The translations under genes were made by a program, and so were the position numbers. A model generated the notes under the pieces. The model was not told where the DNA came from. It saw only the letters and a program-made list of their open reading frames with translations, and did not search any database. From WTJH01 sp049889695 (lineage in GTDB: Bacteria > Bacteroidota > Bacteroidia > Flavobacteriales > Flavobacteriaceae), in the NCBI GenBank assembly GCA_049889695.1, contig JBMHCX010000006.1, positions 257,849 to 321,848 of the forward strand: 64,000 nt of DNA, read 5' to 3'. Of the stretch, positions 50,552-59,000 are shown one piece after another. How positions within the stretch are numbered: position 1 is the stretch's first letter; each line of letters starts with the position of its first letter.

Positions 50552-52063
50552 TTAATGTGTTCGGAACGACTGTAAGGTAACAAATCCGAATCCGATGAAC
50601 AACATCAGGTGGAAGGGGAAGAGCCCGAAATCTCCATTTTTGCCGACTACAAAAGCCGAATACATTCCAAAGAGAAAATAGAGGGTGAGCAAGGCTTCAA
50701 AAATAGTATAACGCGACAATTGCTGCGGCACATATTTGTTGTTCTTCCAGCTGTCCTCTAAAGTTTTGATGTTGAATTTTGGCGTGCGAATAAATTCACT
50801 TCGTTTGCCCAGATGCCCTTCCAGTACAGCCAACGAATTGTGGACCGAAAAGCCCATAGCAATGGTGTAGAAGGTAAAGAATTTCTTGATGTATTCTGTG
50901 AAGTTAGAGATTCCTCCGCCGTGTATCCGCTTAAACATATGCCAATAACAGATAAAGAAAATCACAGTACTAAGAATAAACAGGGTAGTAATGTTAAAAT
51001 ACCAGCTGAGGTGTCCCCAGGTGGCCTTGATGTAGAGCATTGGAATACTCAAAAAACCGACCAGGAAAACATTCAGGAACATAGAGCTGTTCAGCAGGTG
51101 CAGAAATGCATGGATCTTGGTGCTCCAGCCGATGTTTTTGGAGGTAAATACTTTCCAAATCATTTTCTGGAAGTTTTCTGCTCCCCCTTTGTTCCATCGG
51201 AATTGCTGGGAGCGAATAGCAGAGATAACCACCGGTAATTCTGCTGGGGTTTCCACGTCTTCGAGAAATTTAAACTTCCACTTCTTCAGCTGAGCGCGGT
51301 AGCTGAGGTCGAGGTCTTCCGTTAGGGTATCGCCTTCCCAATTCCCCGCATCGTAGATGGTTTCTTTTCGCCAAATCCCGGCAGTTCCATTAAAGTTGAT
51401 AAAGTGTCCTTTTGCGTTTCGCCCGACCTGCTCCAGGGTGAAGTGAGCGTCCAAGGCAAAGGCTTGTACTTCTGTTAGGATGGAATAGTCCCGGTTAATA
51501 TGCGACCAGCGGGTTTGTACCACGCCAATATTTTCATCTTTAAAGTAGGGAACGGTTCGCAGTAGCCAATCGGGTTTGGGTAAAAAGTCTGCATCAAAAA
51601 TGGCGATGAACTCCCCAGTGGCTTCTTCCAGTCCTTCTTTAAGCGCACCGGCTTTAAAACCCGTTCGCTTTTCTCTTCTAAATTGCTCGATTTGTAGCCC
51701 TTCTTGCTGAAGTTTTTCAACTATTTGCCGGGTCAGTTCAACAGACTCGTCTGTAGAATCGTCCAGTACTTGTATTTGTAATTTTTCTCGGGGATATTCC
51801 AATTGGCTAGCCGCTTCCAATAAGCGCTCCATCACATAGAGCTCGTTATACACGGGAAGCTGAACGGTAACAAAAGGCAGTTCTTCAGGATTTTGAATGT
51901 CCCATTTGGGGGCATCATCTTCTTTTTTCTGTGCCTTTAGGTAGTTCCAGAGCATGTTGGCTTGGGAAAGACTGTAGAAGAAAATAAGCAGTAGGCTGGC
52001 GGTGTAAACCACCATTAAAAGATTGGAGATAATTAGCAAAATGCCCTCAGTCGACTCGCTCAT
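50552..52063 (-). CDS. Processive-type GT2 glycosyltransferase (cellulose-synthase-like)
   Basis: 503 aa. One N-terminal membrane helix (about 8-30), a GT-A domain with DDSTDES, FDADFLPKPDW, TEDLDLSYR and the QQFRW (QxxRW) motif, then four C-terminal helices. The D,D,D,QxxRW set is that of processive or CSL-type transferases such as cellulose, mannan or glucosylceramide synthases. No PilZ domain. Overlaps the upstream GT2 gene by 17 bp. Confidence 0.9.
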   Translation of the reverse strand: MSESTEGILLIISNLLMVVYTASLLLIFFYSLSQANMLWNYLKAQKKEDDAPKWDIQNPEELPFVTVQLPVYNELYVMERLLEAASQLEYPREKLQIQVLDDSTDESVELTRQIVEKLQQEGLQIEQFRREKRTGFKAGALKEGLEEATGEFIAIFDADFLPKPDWLLRTVPYFKDENIGVVQTRWSHINRDYSILTEVQAFALDAHFTLEQVGRNAKGHFINFNGTAGIWRKETIYDAGNWEGDTLTEDLDLSYRAQLKKWKFKFLEDVETPAELPVVISAIRSQQFRWNKGGAENFQKMIWKVFTSKNIGWSTKIHAFLHLLNSSMFLNVFLVGFLSIPMLYIKATWGHLSWYFNITTLFILSTVIFFICYWHMFKRIHGGGISNFTEYIKKFFTFYTIAMGFSVHNSLAVLEGHLGKRSEFIRTPKFNIKTLEDSWKNNKYVPQQLSRYTIFEALLTLYFLFGMYSAFVVGKNGDFGLFPFHLMLFIGFGFVTLQSFRTH

Positions 52064-52760
52064 TTTTCTGAAAATAGTATTTAAAAACCCACCCCAGGAT
52101 TTTTACACCGGCAAATATAGTACCTTTTATAGTTCCGGAGACCTTAGAAACCCCAATTCTTTGTCGATATCGAACGGGAACTTCCTGATATGGAATTTTA
52201 TAGCGCAAAACCTTCAGTTGCATCTCCACTGTCCAGCCATAGGTTTTGTCTGTCATCTGAAGCTGTTGAAGCGTCTGCCAGCGGATGGCTCTAAAAGGAC
52301 CGAGGTCCGTAAATTGGCCGCCGTAGAGTATTTTCATCAGCCAGCAAGCCAGTGCATTCCCGAAAATTTGCTGAGGGGTTAAGGCTCCTTTAGCGCGGTG
52401 TGATGCCCGCCGGGCGCCCACCACAAAATCTGCTTTTCCGGACAGCATGGGGGCCAAAAGCAGGGCCAAGTCCTCGGGATAGTCGGAATAGTCGCCATCC
52501 AAAAAGACAACAATGTCTGGTGGGCCTTGTCGGAAATAGTCCAGTCCTTTTAAGCAGGCATAGCCATAGCCTTTTTGGAGTTCCTGCAATACCGTGGCCC
52601 CTGCTTTTTGGGCCACAGCCGCTGTTTGATCGCTAGAGCCATTGTCGACCACGACGACCTCTCGAACCTCTGCCGGGATTTCACGGAGGACGTGGGCAAT
52701 AGATTTTTCTTCGTTAAGGGCGGGAATTATCACCCCGATCACGGCATTGGCTTCGTTCAT
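52047..52760 (-). CDS. GT2 glycosyltransferase (DPM/DPG-like, soluble)
   Basis: About 237 aa from the ATG at 52760 (MNEANAVIGV); the longer reading lies inside the polyferredoxin gene. It has IIPALNEEKSIAHVLREI, VVVDNGSSDQTA, FLDGDYSDYPED (DxD-type) and FTDLGPFRAIRW, the pattern of dolichyl/polyprenyl-phosphate sugar synthases and related transferases. No membrane helix. Overlaps the polyferredoxin gene by ATGA. Confidence 0.9.
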   Translation of the reverse strand: MNEANAVIGVIIPALNEEKSIAHVLREIPAEVREVVVVDNGSSDQTAAVAQKAGATVLQELQKGYGYACLKGLDYFRQGPPDIVVFLDGDYSDYPEDLALLLAPMLSGKADFVVGARRASHRAKGALTPQQIFGNALACWLMKILYGGQFTDLGPFRAIRWQTLQQLQMTDKTYGWTVEMQLKVLRYKIPYQEVPVRYRQRIGVSKVSGTIKGTIFAGVKILGWVFKYYFQKNERVD

Positions 52761-54259
52761 TTTTTTGGCGTAACTAAATTTCCAAGTGGAAAAACGGGTT
52801 CTTGTAGTCTGTTGTCGAGCCGATCGTTTTCCAAACGCAATACCCCTCGCGGGCATACGGCACTACAAATCCCACAGCCCACACAGGAAGAGCGAACAAT
52901 GTTTTCGCCCCGTTGGGCGTAGCTGCGAACATCGATACCCATTTCGCAATAGGTCGAACAATTCCCACAGGAAATGCACTGCCCTCCGTTGGTGCTGATG
53001 CGGAAACGGGAAAACAGTCGTTGCTGAAGCCCTAAGATGGCTGCCATCGGACAGCCAAAACGACACCAGACACGCGACCCTAAAATCGGATAGAAGCCCA
53101 CGCCCAATACGCCTGAAAAGGCGGCGCCAATCCCAAAGCCATACCATTTTTGGACTTTGTTGGCCGACAGGCCAAGGATATGCCGGGGGTCCGACCACCC
53201 GTGAATGGCCAAGCTGCCCACGATGAGCACGCCTAGGCTCAGCAGCGTATAGGTGGTGTCTTTATCCCAACTGTTGCGCTTGTAATACCAAAGCGCTGCC
53301 ATGGCGAGACTCAGAAAACTCAAGGTTCCGATTAAAAATGTTTCCTGGCGTAAGTACAGGCGGCCCGTTTTTCCTCCAAAAAACGACCATAGTAGTCCAA
53401 TGCTGGTCAGCAGGCTAAACACCAAAACCACATGAATCATCCATCGTTCCAGTTTCCAGACGCTGATTTTCTTGCTGGACAGTTGTCGAAAGGGATCTCC
53501 AGCCGTTTCGGCCAAAGCGCCACAGCCACACACCCACGAGCAATACCAGCGTTTTCCAAAAAAGTAGGTCAGGGTAGGCGAAATCACAAAGATGAGTAAC
53601 AGCCCCCAGATCAGAAAAAACAAGCCCATATTCCCTCCTGTCAGCATATTTTTAAGGTGCCAACTATCGAAAAAGTAATAGTTTAACGGCCACATATTTT
53701 TCAGGTCTTTTGCAAAATAGGGCGTCTCGGGGTTCAGCTTGGCTAAGAGTTCCGGAAGCCAATAGGCAAAGATGAGCTGAAAGAAAATCACCGACAGGGT
53801 ACGGACAATCTGGTAGCGGTTGTGCCGATATTTCCAGAGGAATTTCCCACCAAATAGCAGTATGCAAAAGGTGTAGAGTGTTCCATACATAAACCACTGG
53901 GTCGATCGATTGCCGTTGAGGGCAAAACTCAAGGGGTCGAACAGCTGAACGATACCGCTGTTGCGTTCTTCTCCGAAGCCCAAGACCTCTGGGAACCAAT
54001 AGATCAGAATGTAAAATGCGGTCAGGCCAATGCCAAGGATCCATCCCCAAAGACCTCGGTTGGTCAGGGAATTATGCCATACCCCATCGTTGCGGATACC
54101 GGCCAGTTTGTGGGCGTAGCTAGCAGCGCTGTAGCACAGTACGCCTAGGCCAATCAGCGCAAGGCTCCAGCTTAAGGAAAGTGTTGTTGTGCCGAGGGCT
54201 AAACTTCCGAGCCCTCCGAGAAAAATGCCTATCTGGCGATATGTTTTGGCTGTTTTCAT
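52757..54259 (-). CDS. Membrane polyferredoxin (NapH/NosR/RdxA-like)
   Basis: About 500 aa from the ATG at 54259 (4-bp overlap with the flavoprotein gene). Some ten membrane helices. Two CxxxCP-type motifs face the cytoplasm: WVCGCGAL and CRFGCPMAA. A C-terminal 2[4Fe-4S] ferredoxin domain has CISCGNCSTYCEMGID and SCVGCGICSAVCPRG. Such proteins pass electrons across or along the inner membrane. Its partner is probably the flavoprotein encoded just upstream. Confidence 0.9.
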   Translation of the reverse strand: MKTAKTYRQIGIFLGGLGSLALGTTTLSLSWSLALIGLGVLCYSAASYAHKLAGIRNDGVWHNSLTNRGLWGWILGIGLTAFYILIYWFPEVLGFGEERNSGIVQLFDPLSFALNGNRSTQWFMYGTLYTFCILLFGGKFLWKYRHNRYQIVRTLSVIFFQLIFAYWLPELLAKLNPETPYFAKDLKNMWPLNYYFFDSWHLKNMLTGGNMGLFFLIWGLLLIFVISPTLTYFFGKRWYCSWVCGCGALAETAGDPFRQLSSKKISVWKLERWMIHVVLVFSLLTSIGLLWSFFGGKTGRLYLRQETFLIGTLSFLSLAMAALWYYKRNSWDKDTTYTLLSLGVLIVGSLAIHGWSDPRHILGLSANKVQKWYGFGIGAAFSGVLGVGFYPILGSRVWCRFGCPMAAILGLQQRLFSRFRISTNGGQCISCGNCSTYCEMGIDVRSYAQRGENIVRSSCVGCGICSAVCPRGVLRLENDRLDNRLQEPVFPLGNLVTPKK

Positions 54260-55542
54260 AGTCCTTGCAGGGTTTTCATGATCGATCGATGGTGATTCGG
54301 ATAAAACTCCGGATCGAAATAGGCGTTGGGCATATCTTTCCACACCTCATCGACACTACTTTGCTGACGGAGGTGTCGGTCGAAAAAGGCGTGTCTAAGG
54401 CGGATCCCCAAACTATTAACGCCCAAGAATTGGCGGGTGTTGGGGTCGAAGCTCCAACGGATAAGCTTGTTCTGCTGTGGGTGTTGCCAGTAGCGCTGTT
54501 GTTCTTTTTTGGGGTCGGGCATAGCCGACACCTGCCCATAGGTTTGGTATTCGATATCAAAAAATTTCGCTGAGTTAAACCAGGGCCCCGGTTGGTAGTC
54601 GCTCTTTTGGCCGGATAGGGTCAGGGCTAAGGTTTCGCCCATCATCCGTCCGGTATACCAAACGGCTTCTATCTTTCGGCGGTTGGCAGGAGGGCTCATC
54701 AGTTGGGCGCAGTCTCCGATGGCGTATACATCTTCCCAGCTCGTTTCCAAGGACGGATTCACCAAGATCCCTTGGTCGGTGGCCAGAGAGCTGTCTTTCA
54801 GAAAGTCGATGTTGGGTTGAACGCCGATGGTTACCCCTACCCATTGGGTGGCGACTGTGGCCTCTGAGGTCCGAACAGCGCTTACGGCTCCCTGTTCATT
54901 TCCTTCTAGGGCTTCTACTGTTGCATTGAGGTGGAGGCGAATCCCGTGGGCCTGCATGTGTTGGCCAATGAGCTCGGACTCCTCTGGCGGGAGCACTTGG
55001 TTCCAAAAGCTTGATTCTCGTACCCAAAAATCCACTGTTTTCCCTCGGCTGTGTAGCATTTCTGCCAATTCTACTCCGATCAGCCCTCCGCCGATTACGC
55101 TGGCTTGCTGGATCTGCGGGCTATAGTCTTCGAGGGCGTGCAGATCGTTTAAGTGGTAGAGGCCCCGAACGCCTTTTAGTTCGTTTCCGGCCAAGGGGAG
55201 TGGACGGGGTCTAGAGCCCAAGGCCAAAACAAGTTTGCTATACTCCAGTGTTTTGCCGGAGGCCAAGACTACTTTTTTCTGGTCGGGGTCTATGTCAACG
55301 GCCCGGTCGTGGACCAAGCTTAAATTATTTTTTTTCCAAAAATTCGATTCGTAGGGGTAGAGGTCTTGGGCAGGCATATGTCCCATATAGACATACATCA
55401 GGGCGGTTCGGGCAAAAAAGTAAGGGCTTTCGTCCGAAAGAATACAGATGGGTACCTCCGAGCGTTTACGCAGGTGGCGGGCGCAACTAACCCCTGAAAT
55501 ACCGTTGCCGATGATGAGTACTGGAGCCTCGATAGAATTCAT
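54256..55542 (-). CDS. NAD(P)/FAD-dependent oxidoreductase
   Basis: 428 aa pyridine-nucleotide-disulfide-type flavoprotein. FAD motif IIGNGISGVSCARHL at residues 10-24, LVLALGSRPRPLPLAG, the NAD motif VIGGGLIGVELAEML near 148, and VYAIGDCAQL near 290. A distinct C-terminal domain follows. No CxxC disulfide. It starts the five-gene operon leading to the polyferredoxin and three glycosyltransferases. The true substrate is unknown. Confidence 0.9.
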   Translation of the reverse strand: MNSIEAPVLIIGNGISGVSCARHLRKRSEVPICILSDESPYFFARTALMYVYMGHMPAQDLYPYESNFWKKNNLSLVHDRAVDIDPDQKKVVLASGKTLEYSKLVLALGSRPRPLPLAGNELKGVRGLYHLNDLHALEDYSPQIQQASVIGGGLIGVELAEMLHSRGKTVDFWVRESSFWNQVLPPEESELIGQHMQAHGIRLHLNATVEALEGNEQGAVSAVRTSEATVATQWVGVTIGVQPNIDFLKDSSLATDQGILVNPSLETSWEDVYAIGDCAQLMSPPANRRKIEAVWYTGRMMGETLALTLSGQKSDYQPGPWFNSAKFFDIEYQTYGQVSAMPDPKKEQQRYWQHPQQNKLIRWSFDPNTRQFLGVNSLGIRLRHAFFDRHLRQQSSVDEVWKDMPNAYFDPEFYPNHHRSIMKTLQGL

Positions 55543-55552
55543 TTATTTTTCG

Positions 55553-55560
55553 TAAATTTA
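55553..55560 (-). promoter_or_regulatory. Candidate -7 element for the redox-glycosyltransferase operon
   Basis: TAAATTTA (palindromic), one base off TAnnTTTG, 10 bp upstream of the flavoprotein ATG. Confidence 0.35.
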
Positions 55561-55630
55561 AGTAACCCCGGGTAGCATCCTAGTTTTATCCCCATAAAAT
55601 TAAGTCGCTGCCTCCCTAAATCTTATACCT

Positions 55631-55819
55631 ATGCTCACCTTCTTGTATGTTGTATTTGCCTGCTGCTGTATGTTTATTTTCTTTCGCATCATCAAGCAAT
55701 TTGCCACGGGCTTCGATTGGTTTTCTGGAGCCCTCTACAGTTTAATTTTCCTGATCTCTTGTAGTTTGTTATACGTGTTTATGTTCGGGATCTACTACCT
55801 TGTCACTGGCGGACTTTAA
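55631..55819 (+). CDS. Small two-helix membrane protein
   Basis: 62 aa with two strongly hydrophobic helices (about 3-20 and 32-58) and a Cys-rich FACCCMFIFF in the first. No recognised family. Supported by an open frame in a divergent promoter gap and its hydrophobic composition. Its stop overlaps the DUF547 stop in a TTAA. Confidence 0.5.
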   Translation: MLTFLYVVFACCCMFIFFRIIKQFATGFDWFSGALYSLIFLISCSLLYVFMFGIYYLVTGGL

Positions 55820-56514
55820 TCTTGGTTCAAGCGCCAGTCATACTTTTTATAGCCGAGCTGTGGGGTGTTGCCTTCCGGTAATTCCAGGAGTGCTCGGATG
55901 TGTTCGACCTTGCCCTTTTTCCCGCCAAAATCCCCCGAAAACCACAGAAATATTTTCGATAGTATCCAGCGGTTTCCCGTCACTTCATTTTTGGTGGGAT
56001 CGTTTAAAAAACGAATACCGGCTTGTTGCAGCTGATCGTCTAAGCGTCGACTGCTATAGACCTCCCGACTCAGTTGAGGGCAGGAGACCGAGGCACAGTT
56101 GATAGCAAAATGGATCCGCGGGTCGCCCATTTTCCGCAAGATGCGGTGTTCGATATCCCCCAGCGAATAGCTTTGTTCTCCCGCCTGAAATACCGTTCGT
56201 TTCCACGGGCGGTAGAGGTCGCGAATGCTGTTTAGGGGGTAATTTTGAAGAATTAATTGTACCGTCAGGGCATTGTAGGCATTGATCCAAAAGGCCATTT
56301 GTTGGTTTTGGGGCGCCTCCGCCGGCGGCACGTGAAATTGCAGGGCTTCGATATAGGCGTCCAGGGCTTTGGCTTCTTTCTGCCAAGCGGCATAGTTCAC
56401 CTGCCCGGTCTCGCTAACATAGGTGGACAGCATACGCCCCCAAGCTTCGTGCACGCTTTTTTGTCCGCAAAGCGCGGCTGGACTCAACAGCAATAGGAGG
56501 ACGATCTTTTTCAT
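55816..56514 (-). CDS. DUF547 exported protein
   Basis: 232 aa from the ATG at 56514 (MKKIVLLLLLSPAALCGQ signal peptide). The longer reading would overlap arsM. The DUF547 core is clear: FWINAYNALTVQLIL, HFAINCASVSCPQLS and LSKIFLWFSGDFG. The conserved Cys-containing strand suggests a thiol/protease-like active site, but the biochemical role is unknown. 4 bp after arsM, so in the same operon; DUF547 proteins are recurrent companions of arsenosugar genes to my knowledge. Confidence 0.88.
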   Translation of the reverse strand: MKKIVLLLLLSPAALCGQKSVHEAWGRMLSTYVSETGQVNYAAWQKEAKALDAYIEALQFHVPPAEAPQNQQMAFWINAYNALTVQLILQNYPLNSIRDLYRPWKRTVFQAGEQSYSLGDIEHRILRKMGDPRIHFAINCASVSCPQLSREVYSSRRLDDQLQQAGIRFLNDPTKNEVTGNRWILSKIFLWFSGDFGGKKGKVEHIRALLELPEGNTPQLGYKKYDWRLNQD

Positions 56515-56518
56515 GCCA

Positions 56519-57487
56519 TTAGCAGCAACCGCCGCCGTCGTAATGATAGGTCGCTTCAGAAATATGAAGGTCTGCTCGTTGCAGGGCCGCGAGCTGCCCC
56601 GCGGTTTTGTCGCAGACCGCCAAAGGCTGGTTTTGCAGTAAAACATGCCCTTTGCCGTCGTCGTAGTGGTCGTACGGGCCAAAGTAAATGGCTGTTTTCC
56701 CGGTGAACACACAGGGGCCATCGGCCGGCATGGGGTCTTTAATGGCGCAGACCTCTACACTTTCGATAAATATATTTTCATCGGTCGGGTAGTGGTCGGG
56801 AGCCAATATACGGTAGGGGCGCTTGGCGCGGATTTCGATAGTGCCAAAGCCTACCGATGTGAGCATATCTATATATTCTTGTAGAGGGATAGCCCCAGAA
56901 AGACAAAGCGCGCGCAGTTTGGCATCGTTTCTTAGCGTATCGTTCATGGCTTGTTCGCATATAGGATCGCTCATCACTAAGCGTCCGTGGGGTTTAAGCA
57001 CCCGATACATTTCTTTAAGGGCTTTTTTGAGGTCTTCTTGGACAAAAATATTGAAGAGGCAGTTTTGTGCTGCGACCTCTATGCTGTTGTCGGCTACCGG
57101 GAGGGCCAAAGCACTTCCTTTTTTTAGCTCGACAAAAGATGGGTCGAACCAGGGGTTTTGCTCGGCTGCCACAGCGAAATTGGCCCGGGAAGCCTCCAGC
57201 ATTTCGTCGACTACATCGATGCCTACGACTCCTCCTTTTTGGCGAGAAAAATAGGAAAACTGTAAGAGTTCCATCCCGCCGCCTACACCCACATATAGGA
57301 TCTTAGGGTCGTCTACCAAATCGCGGGGGTGGACAGTAGAGCCACACCCATAATTCATCTCTTGCATAATGGTAGGGATCTCTAAGCCCGGAAACTTCCA
57401 GATAGGGGTGGTCGTGCAGCACAGCCCTACATCCGGGGTTTCTGCGGCTGCTTTATATACATCTACGGTAGTGTCTAAATAACTCAT
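56519..57487 (-). CDS. arsM: Arsenosugar-type arsenite methyltransferase (ArsM)
   Basis: 322 aa SAM-dependent methyltransferase. N-terminal cysteines in VGLCCTTTPIW (Cys23/24) and NYGCGST (Cys48), SAM motif LYVGVGGGMELLQF with VVGIDVVDEML, then NCLFNIF with another Cys, and a C-terminal GGGCC. The paired N-terminal Cys, the NYGCGST segment and this length are those of the arsenosugar-biosynthesis ArsM group, which methylates As(III) to dimethylarsenic species using thiol ligands. 19 bp after the phosphorylase gene. Confidence 0.92.
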   Translation of the reverse strand: MSYLDTTVDVYKAAAETPDVGLCCTTTPIWKFPGLEIPTIMQEMNYGCGSTVHPRDLVDDPKILYVGVGGGMELLQFSYFSRQKGGVVGIDVVDEMLEASRANFAVAAEQNPWFDPSFVELKKGSALALPVADNSIEVAAQNCLFNIFVQEDLKKALKEMYRVLKPHGRLVMSDPICEQAMNDTLRNDAKLRALCLSGAIPLQEYIDMLTSVGFGTIEIRAKRPYRILAPDHYPTDENIFIESVEVCAIKDPMPADGPCVFTGKTAIYFGPYDHYDDGKGHVLLQNQPLAVCDKTAGQLAALQRADLHISEATYHYDGGGCC

Positions 57488-57506
57488 ATCTTAAAAATAG
57501 CAAAAG

Positions 57507-58334
57507 TTAAAGGCTTTTTAGATAGCTTAACATAAGTTTAGTAAACTGTTGTTCTCCCTTTTGTGCCATGGCCATTATTTCAGGAATGTCAATGGGTTGC
57601 AAGTCGTCTGGGTCGCAAAGGTCTGTTAGGACCGACAGCGCCAATACCTCCATTTCCAATTGTTGGGCAACAATCACTTCAGGAACGGTAGACATGCCCA
57701 CTGCATCGGCCCCGATGATTCGCAAATAGCGGTATTCTGCTCGGGTTTCCAATTGGGGGCCAACCACGGCTGCATAGACGCCGCGGTGGAGGCGAATCTG
57801 TTGCTCGGCGGCCAGCTCTAGCCATCGGTTTTGCAAGGCATTGCTATAGGGTTCCCGCATGTCCACAAAACGATTGCCCAGCGCAGCTGCAGCTGCGGAG
57901 GCCAAGGGCGACCCGCCCTGTAAGTTAATGTGGTCGTCTAACAACAGTAATTCCCCTTTTTGATAGTCTAGGTTAATGGCGCCTGCGGCATTGGTCAGGA
58001 AAAGCTGTTCCACGCCCAACTGCTGGAGTAGGCGAACCCCATAGGTAATTTGGTCGTAGCTATAGCCCTCGTACCGATGCAGGCGGCCTTGGCACACCCA
58101 GAGGTGTTGGTTGTGGACTTCTACCAGATGTAAAAAGCCTTCGTGGCTCATCACTGTTGGGGGTTGCAAATGGGGGATGTCGCTATATGGGATGCTTTTT
58201 AACACCTCCACTTGCGTTAAAAAACCGGCCATCCCAGTGCCGAGTATCAGCCCTATCTTAGCGGAGGGCAATTGGTGTGCCGCGACGGCAGCGCGGCTCT
58301 CTCCGAGCATTGCGGCAGTTGTTTCTGTAGTCAT
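57507..58334 (-). CDS. Purine-nucleoside phosphorylase
   Basis: 275 aa from the ATG at 58334 (4-bp overlap with the upstream gene; the in-frame ATG at 58355 lies further inside it). PNP family I motifs: ILGTGMAGFL, SHEGF, QGRLHRYEGY, LTNAAGAIN, VVGPQLETRAEYR and VGMSTVPEV. The base-contacting strand reads VLTDLCDPDD where trimeric PNPs often have a TNK-type Asn, so base preference may differ. In an arsenosugar pathway it would remove adenine from a 5'-arsenoadenosine intermediate (inference). Confidence 0.92.
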   Translation of the reverse strand: MTTETTAAMLGESRAAVAAHQLPSAKIGLILGTGMAGFLTQVEVLKSIPYSDIPHLQPPTVMSHEGFLHLVEVHNQHLWVCQGRLHRYEGYSYDQITYGVRLLQQLGVEQLFLTNAAGAINLDYQKGELLLLDDHINLQGGSPLASAAAAALGNRFVDMREPYSNALQNRWLELAAEQQIRLHRGVYAAVVGPQLETRAEYRYLRIIGADAVGMSTVPEVIVAQQLEMEVLALSVLTDLCDPDDLQPIDIPEIMAMAQKGEQQFTKLMLSYLKSL

Positions 58335-58936
58335 TCCAGCAGTAGTTTCTTCCAAAGATCGGGATGTTTTTGCAGATCTTCTTGGGTGTCGATATCGTTT
58401 TTCGGGGACAGGCAGTAATACGCCTTATCGTGTAGGTCGGCTAGGGTTTGGGGGAGGACTTCGGCTGTGCTCCATTTTTTGTTTTGGAAAAGGGCGGGGA
58501 TGAGCTGCTTTTTCCCGATGAGGTAGTAGCCTCCGTCTTGGGCGGGTCCAAGTACCACTTCATGTGTTTGCAGGGCCTGCACCGCTTGCTGCAAATCGGA
58601 GGCTTCTAGTGTCCAGAGGTCGCTGCCGATGCCCACCACATGTGTGTAGCCTTGGTCGAAGGCCCAAGTAAAGGCGGCTTGCATCCGAGCACCGAGGTCT
58701 CCACTCGGTTGCGGATAGCAGTGTGGGGTTAAGGCTTGCCAGAGGGGGTCGGCTTGGGGGCTGGGGGTGTGCCAAACAGCAAAGGGATAGCCGGTGGCGG
58801 CGACCACCCGCGCCGTTTTGGCCAACAGCTCTTTGTAGAGCGCCAAGGCTTTTGCCTCGCCTATGGTCGCTGCCAAACGGGTTTTTACCTGCCCCAAAAG
58901 GGCGTTTTTACAAAAAACAAGCAACAGCGGTTTCAC
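58331..58936 (-). CDS. Arsenosugar-pathway glycosyltransferase-like protein (TIGR04282 type)
   Basis: About 201 aa, GT-A fold of the DUF2064/CofC-like group: LLVFCKNALLGQVKTRLA, GIGSDLWTLEASDLQQA and VLGPAQDGGYYLIG. This matches TIGR04282, named for its link with ArsM clusters. I prefer the GTG at 58936 over a TTG at 58945 because the TTG lies inside a probable promoter box. First gene of the cluster. The real donor and acceptor are not known. Confidence 0.87.
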   Translation of the reverse strand: MKPLLLVFCKNALLGQVKTRLAATIGEAKALALYKELLAKTARVVAATGYPFAVWHTPSPQADPLWQALTPHCYPQPSGDLGARMQAAFTWAFDQGYTHVVGIGSDLWTLEASDLQQAVQALQTHEVVLGPAQDGGYYLIGKKQLIPALFQNKKWSTAEVLPQTLADLHDKAYYCLSPKNDIDTQEDLQKHPDLWKKLLLE

Positions 58937-58941
58937 GGCTC

Positions 58942-58949
58942 CCAAGGTA
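58942..58949 (-). promoter_or_regulatory. Candidate -7 element for the arsenosugar cluster
   Basis: Minus strand reads TACCTTGG, one base off TAnnTTTG, 5 bp before the GTG start at 58936. If real, it makes another near-leaderless transcript. Confidence 0.3.
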
Positions 58950-59000
58950 GCAAGGTTTCCGGAGCTGTGCAGAATTTCCGACCAATTCTTCTGTTGTCGC

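Noticed and set aside
52761..52856. N-terminal extension of the soluble GT2
   Set aside because: It is basic, low-similarity sequence inside the polyferredoxin C-terminus. The GT2 domain begins right after the ATG at 52760, which overlaps the upstream stop by ATGA.
55800..56102. Plus-strand open frame opposite the DUF547 gene
   Set aside because: Low-complexity, basic translation antisense to a recognised family.
56515..56721. N-terminal extension of the DUF547 protein
   Set aside because: It overlaps the end of arsM, and a standard signal peptide starts at the ATG at 56514.
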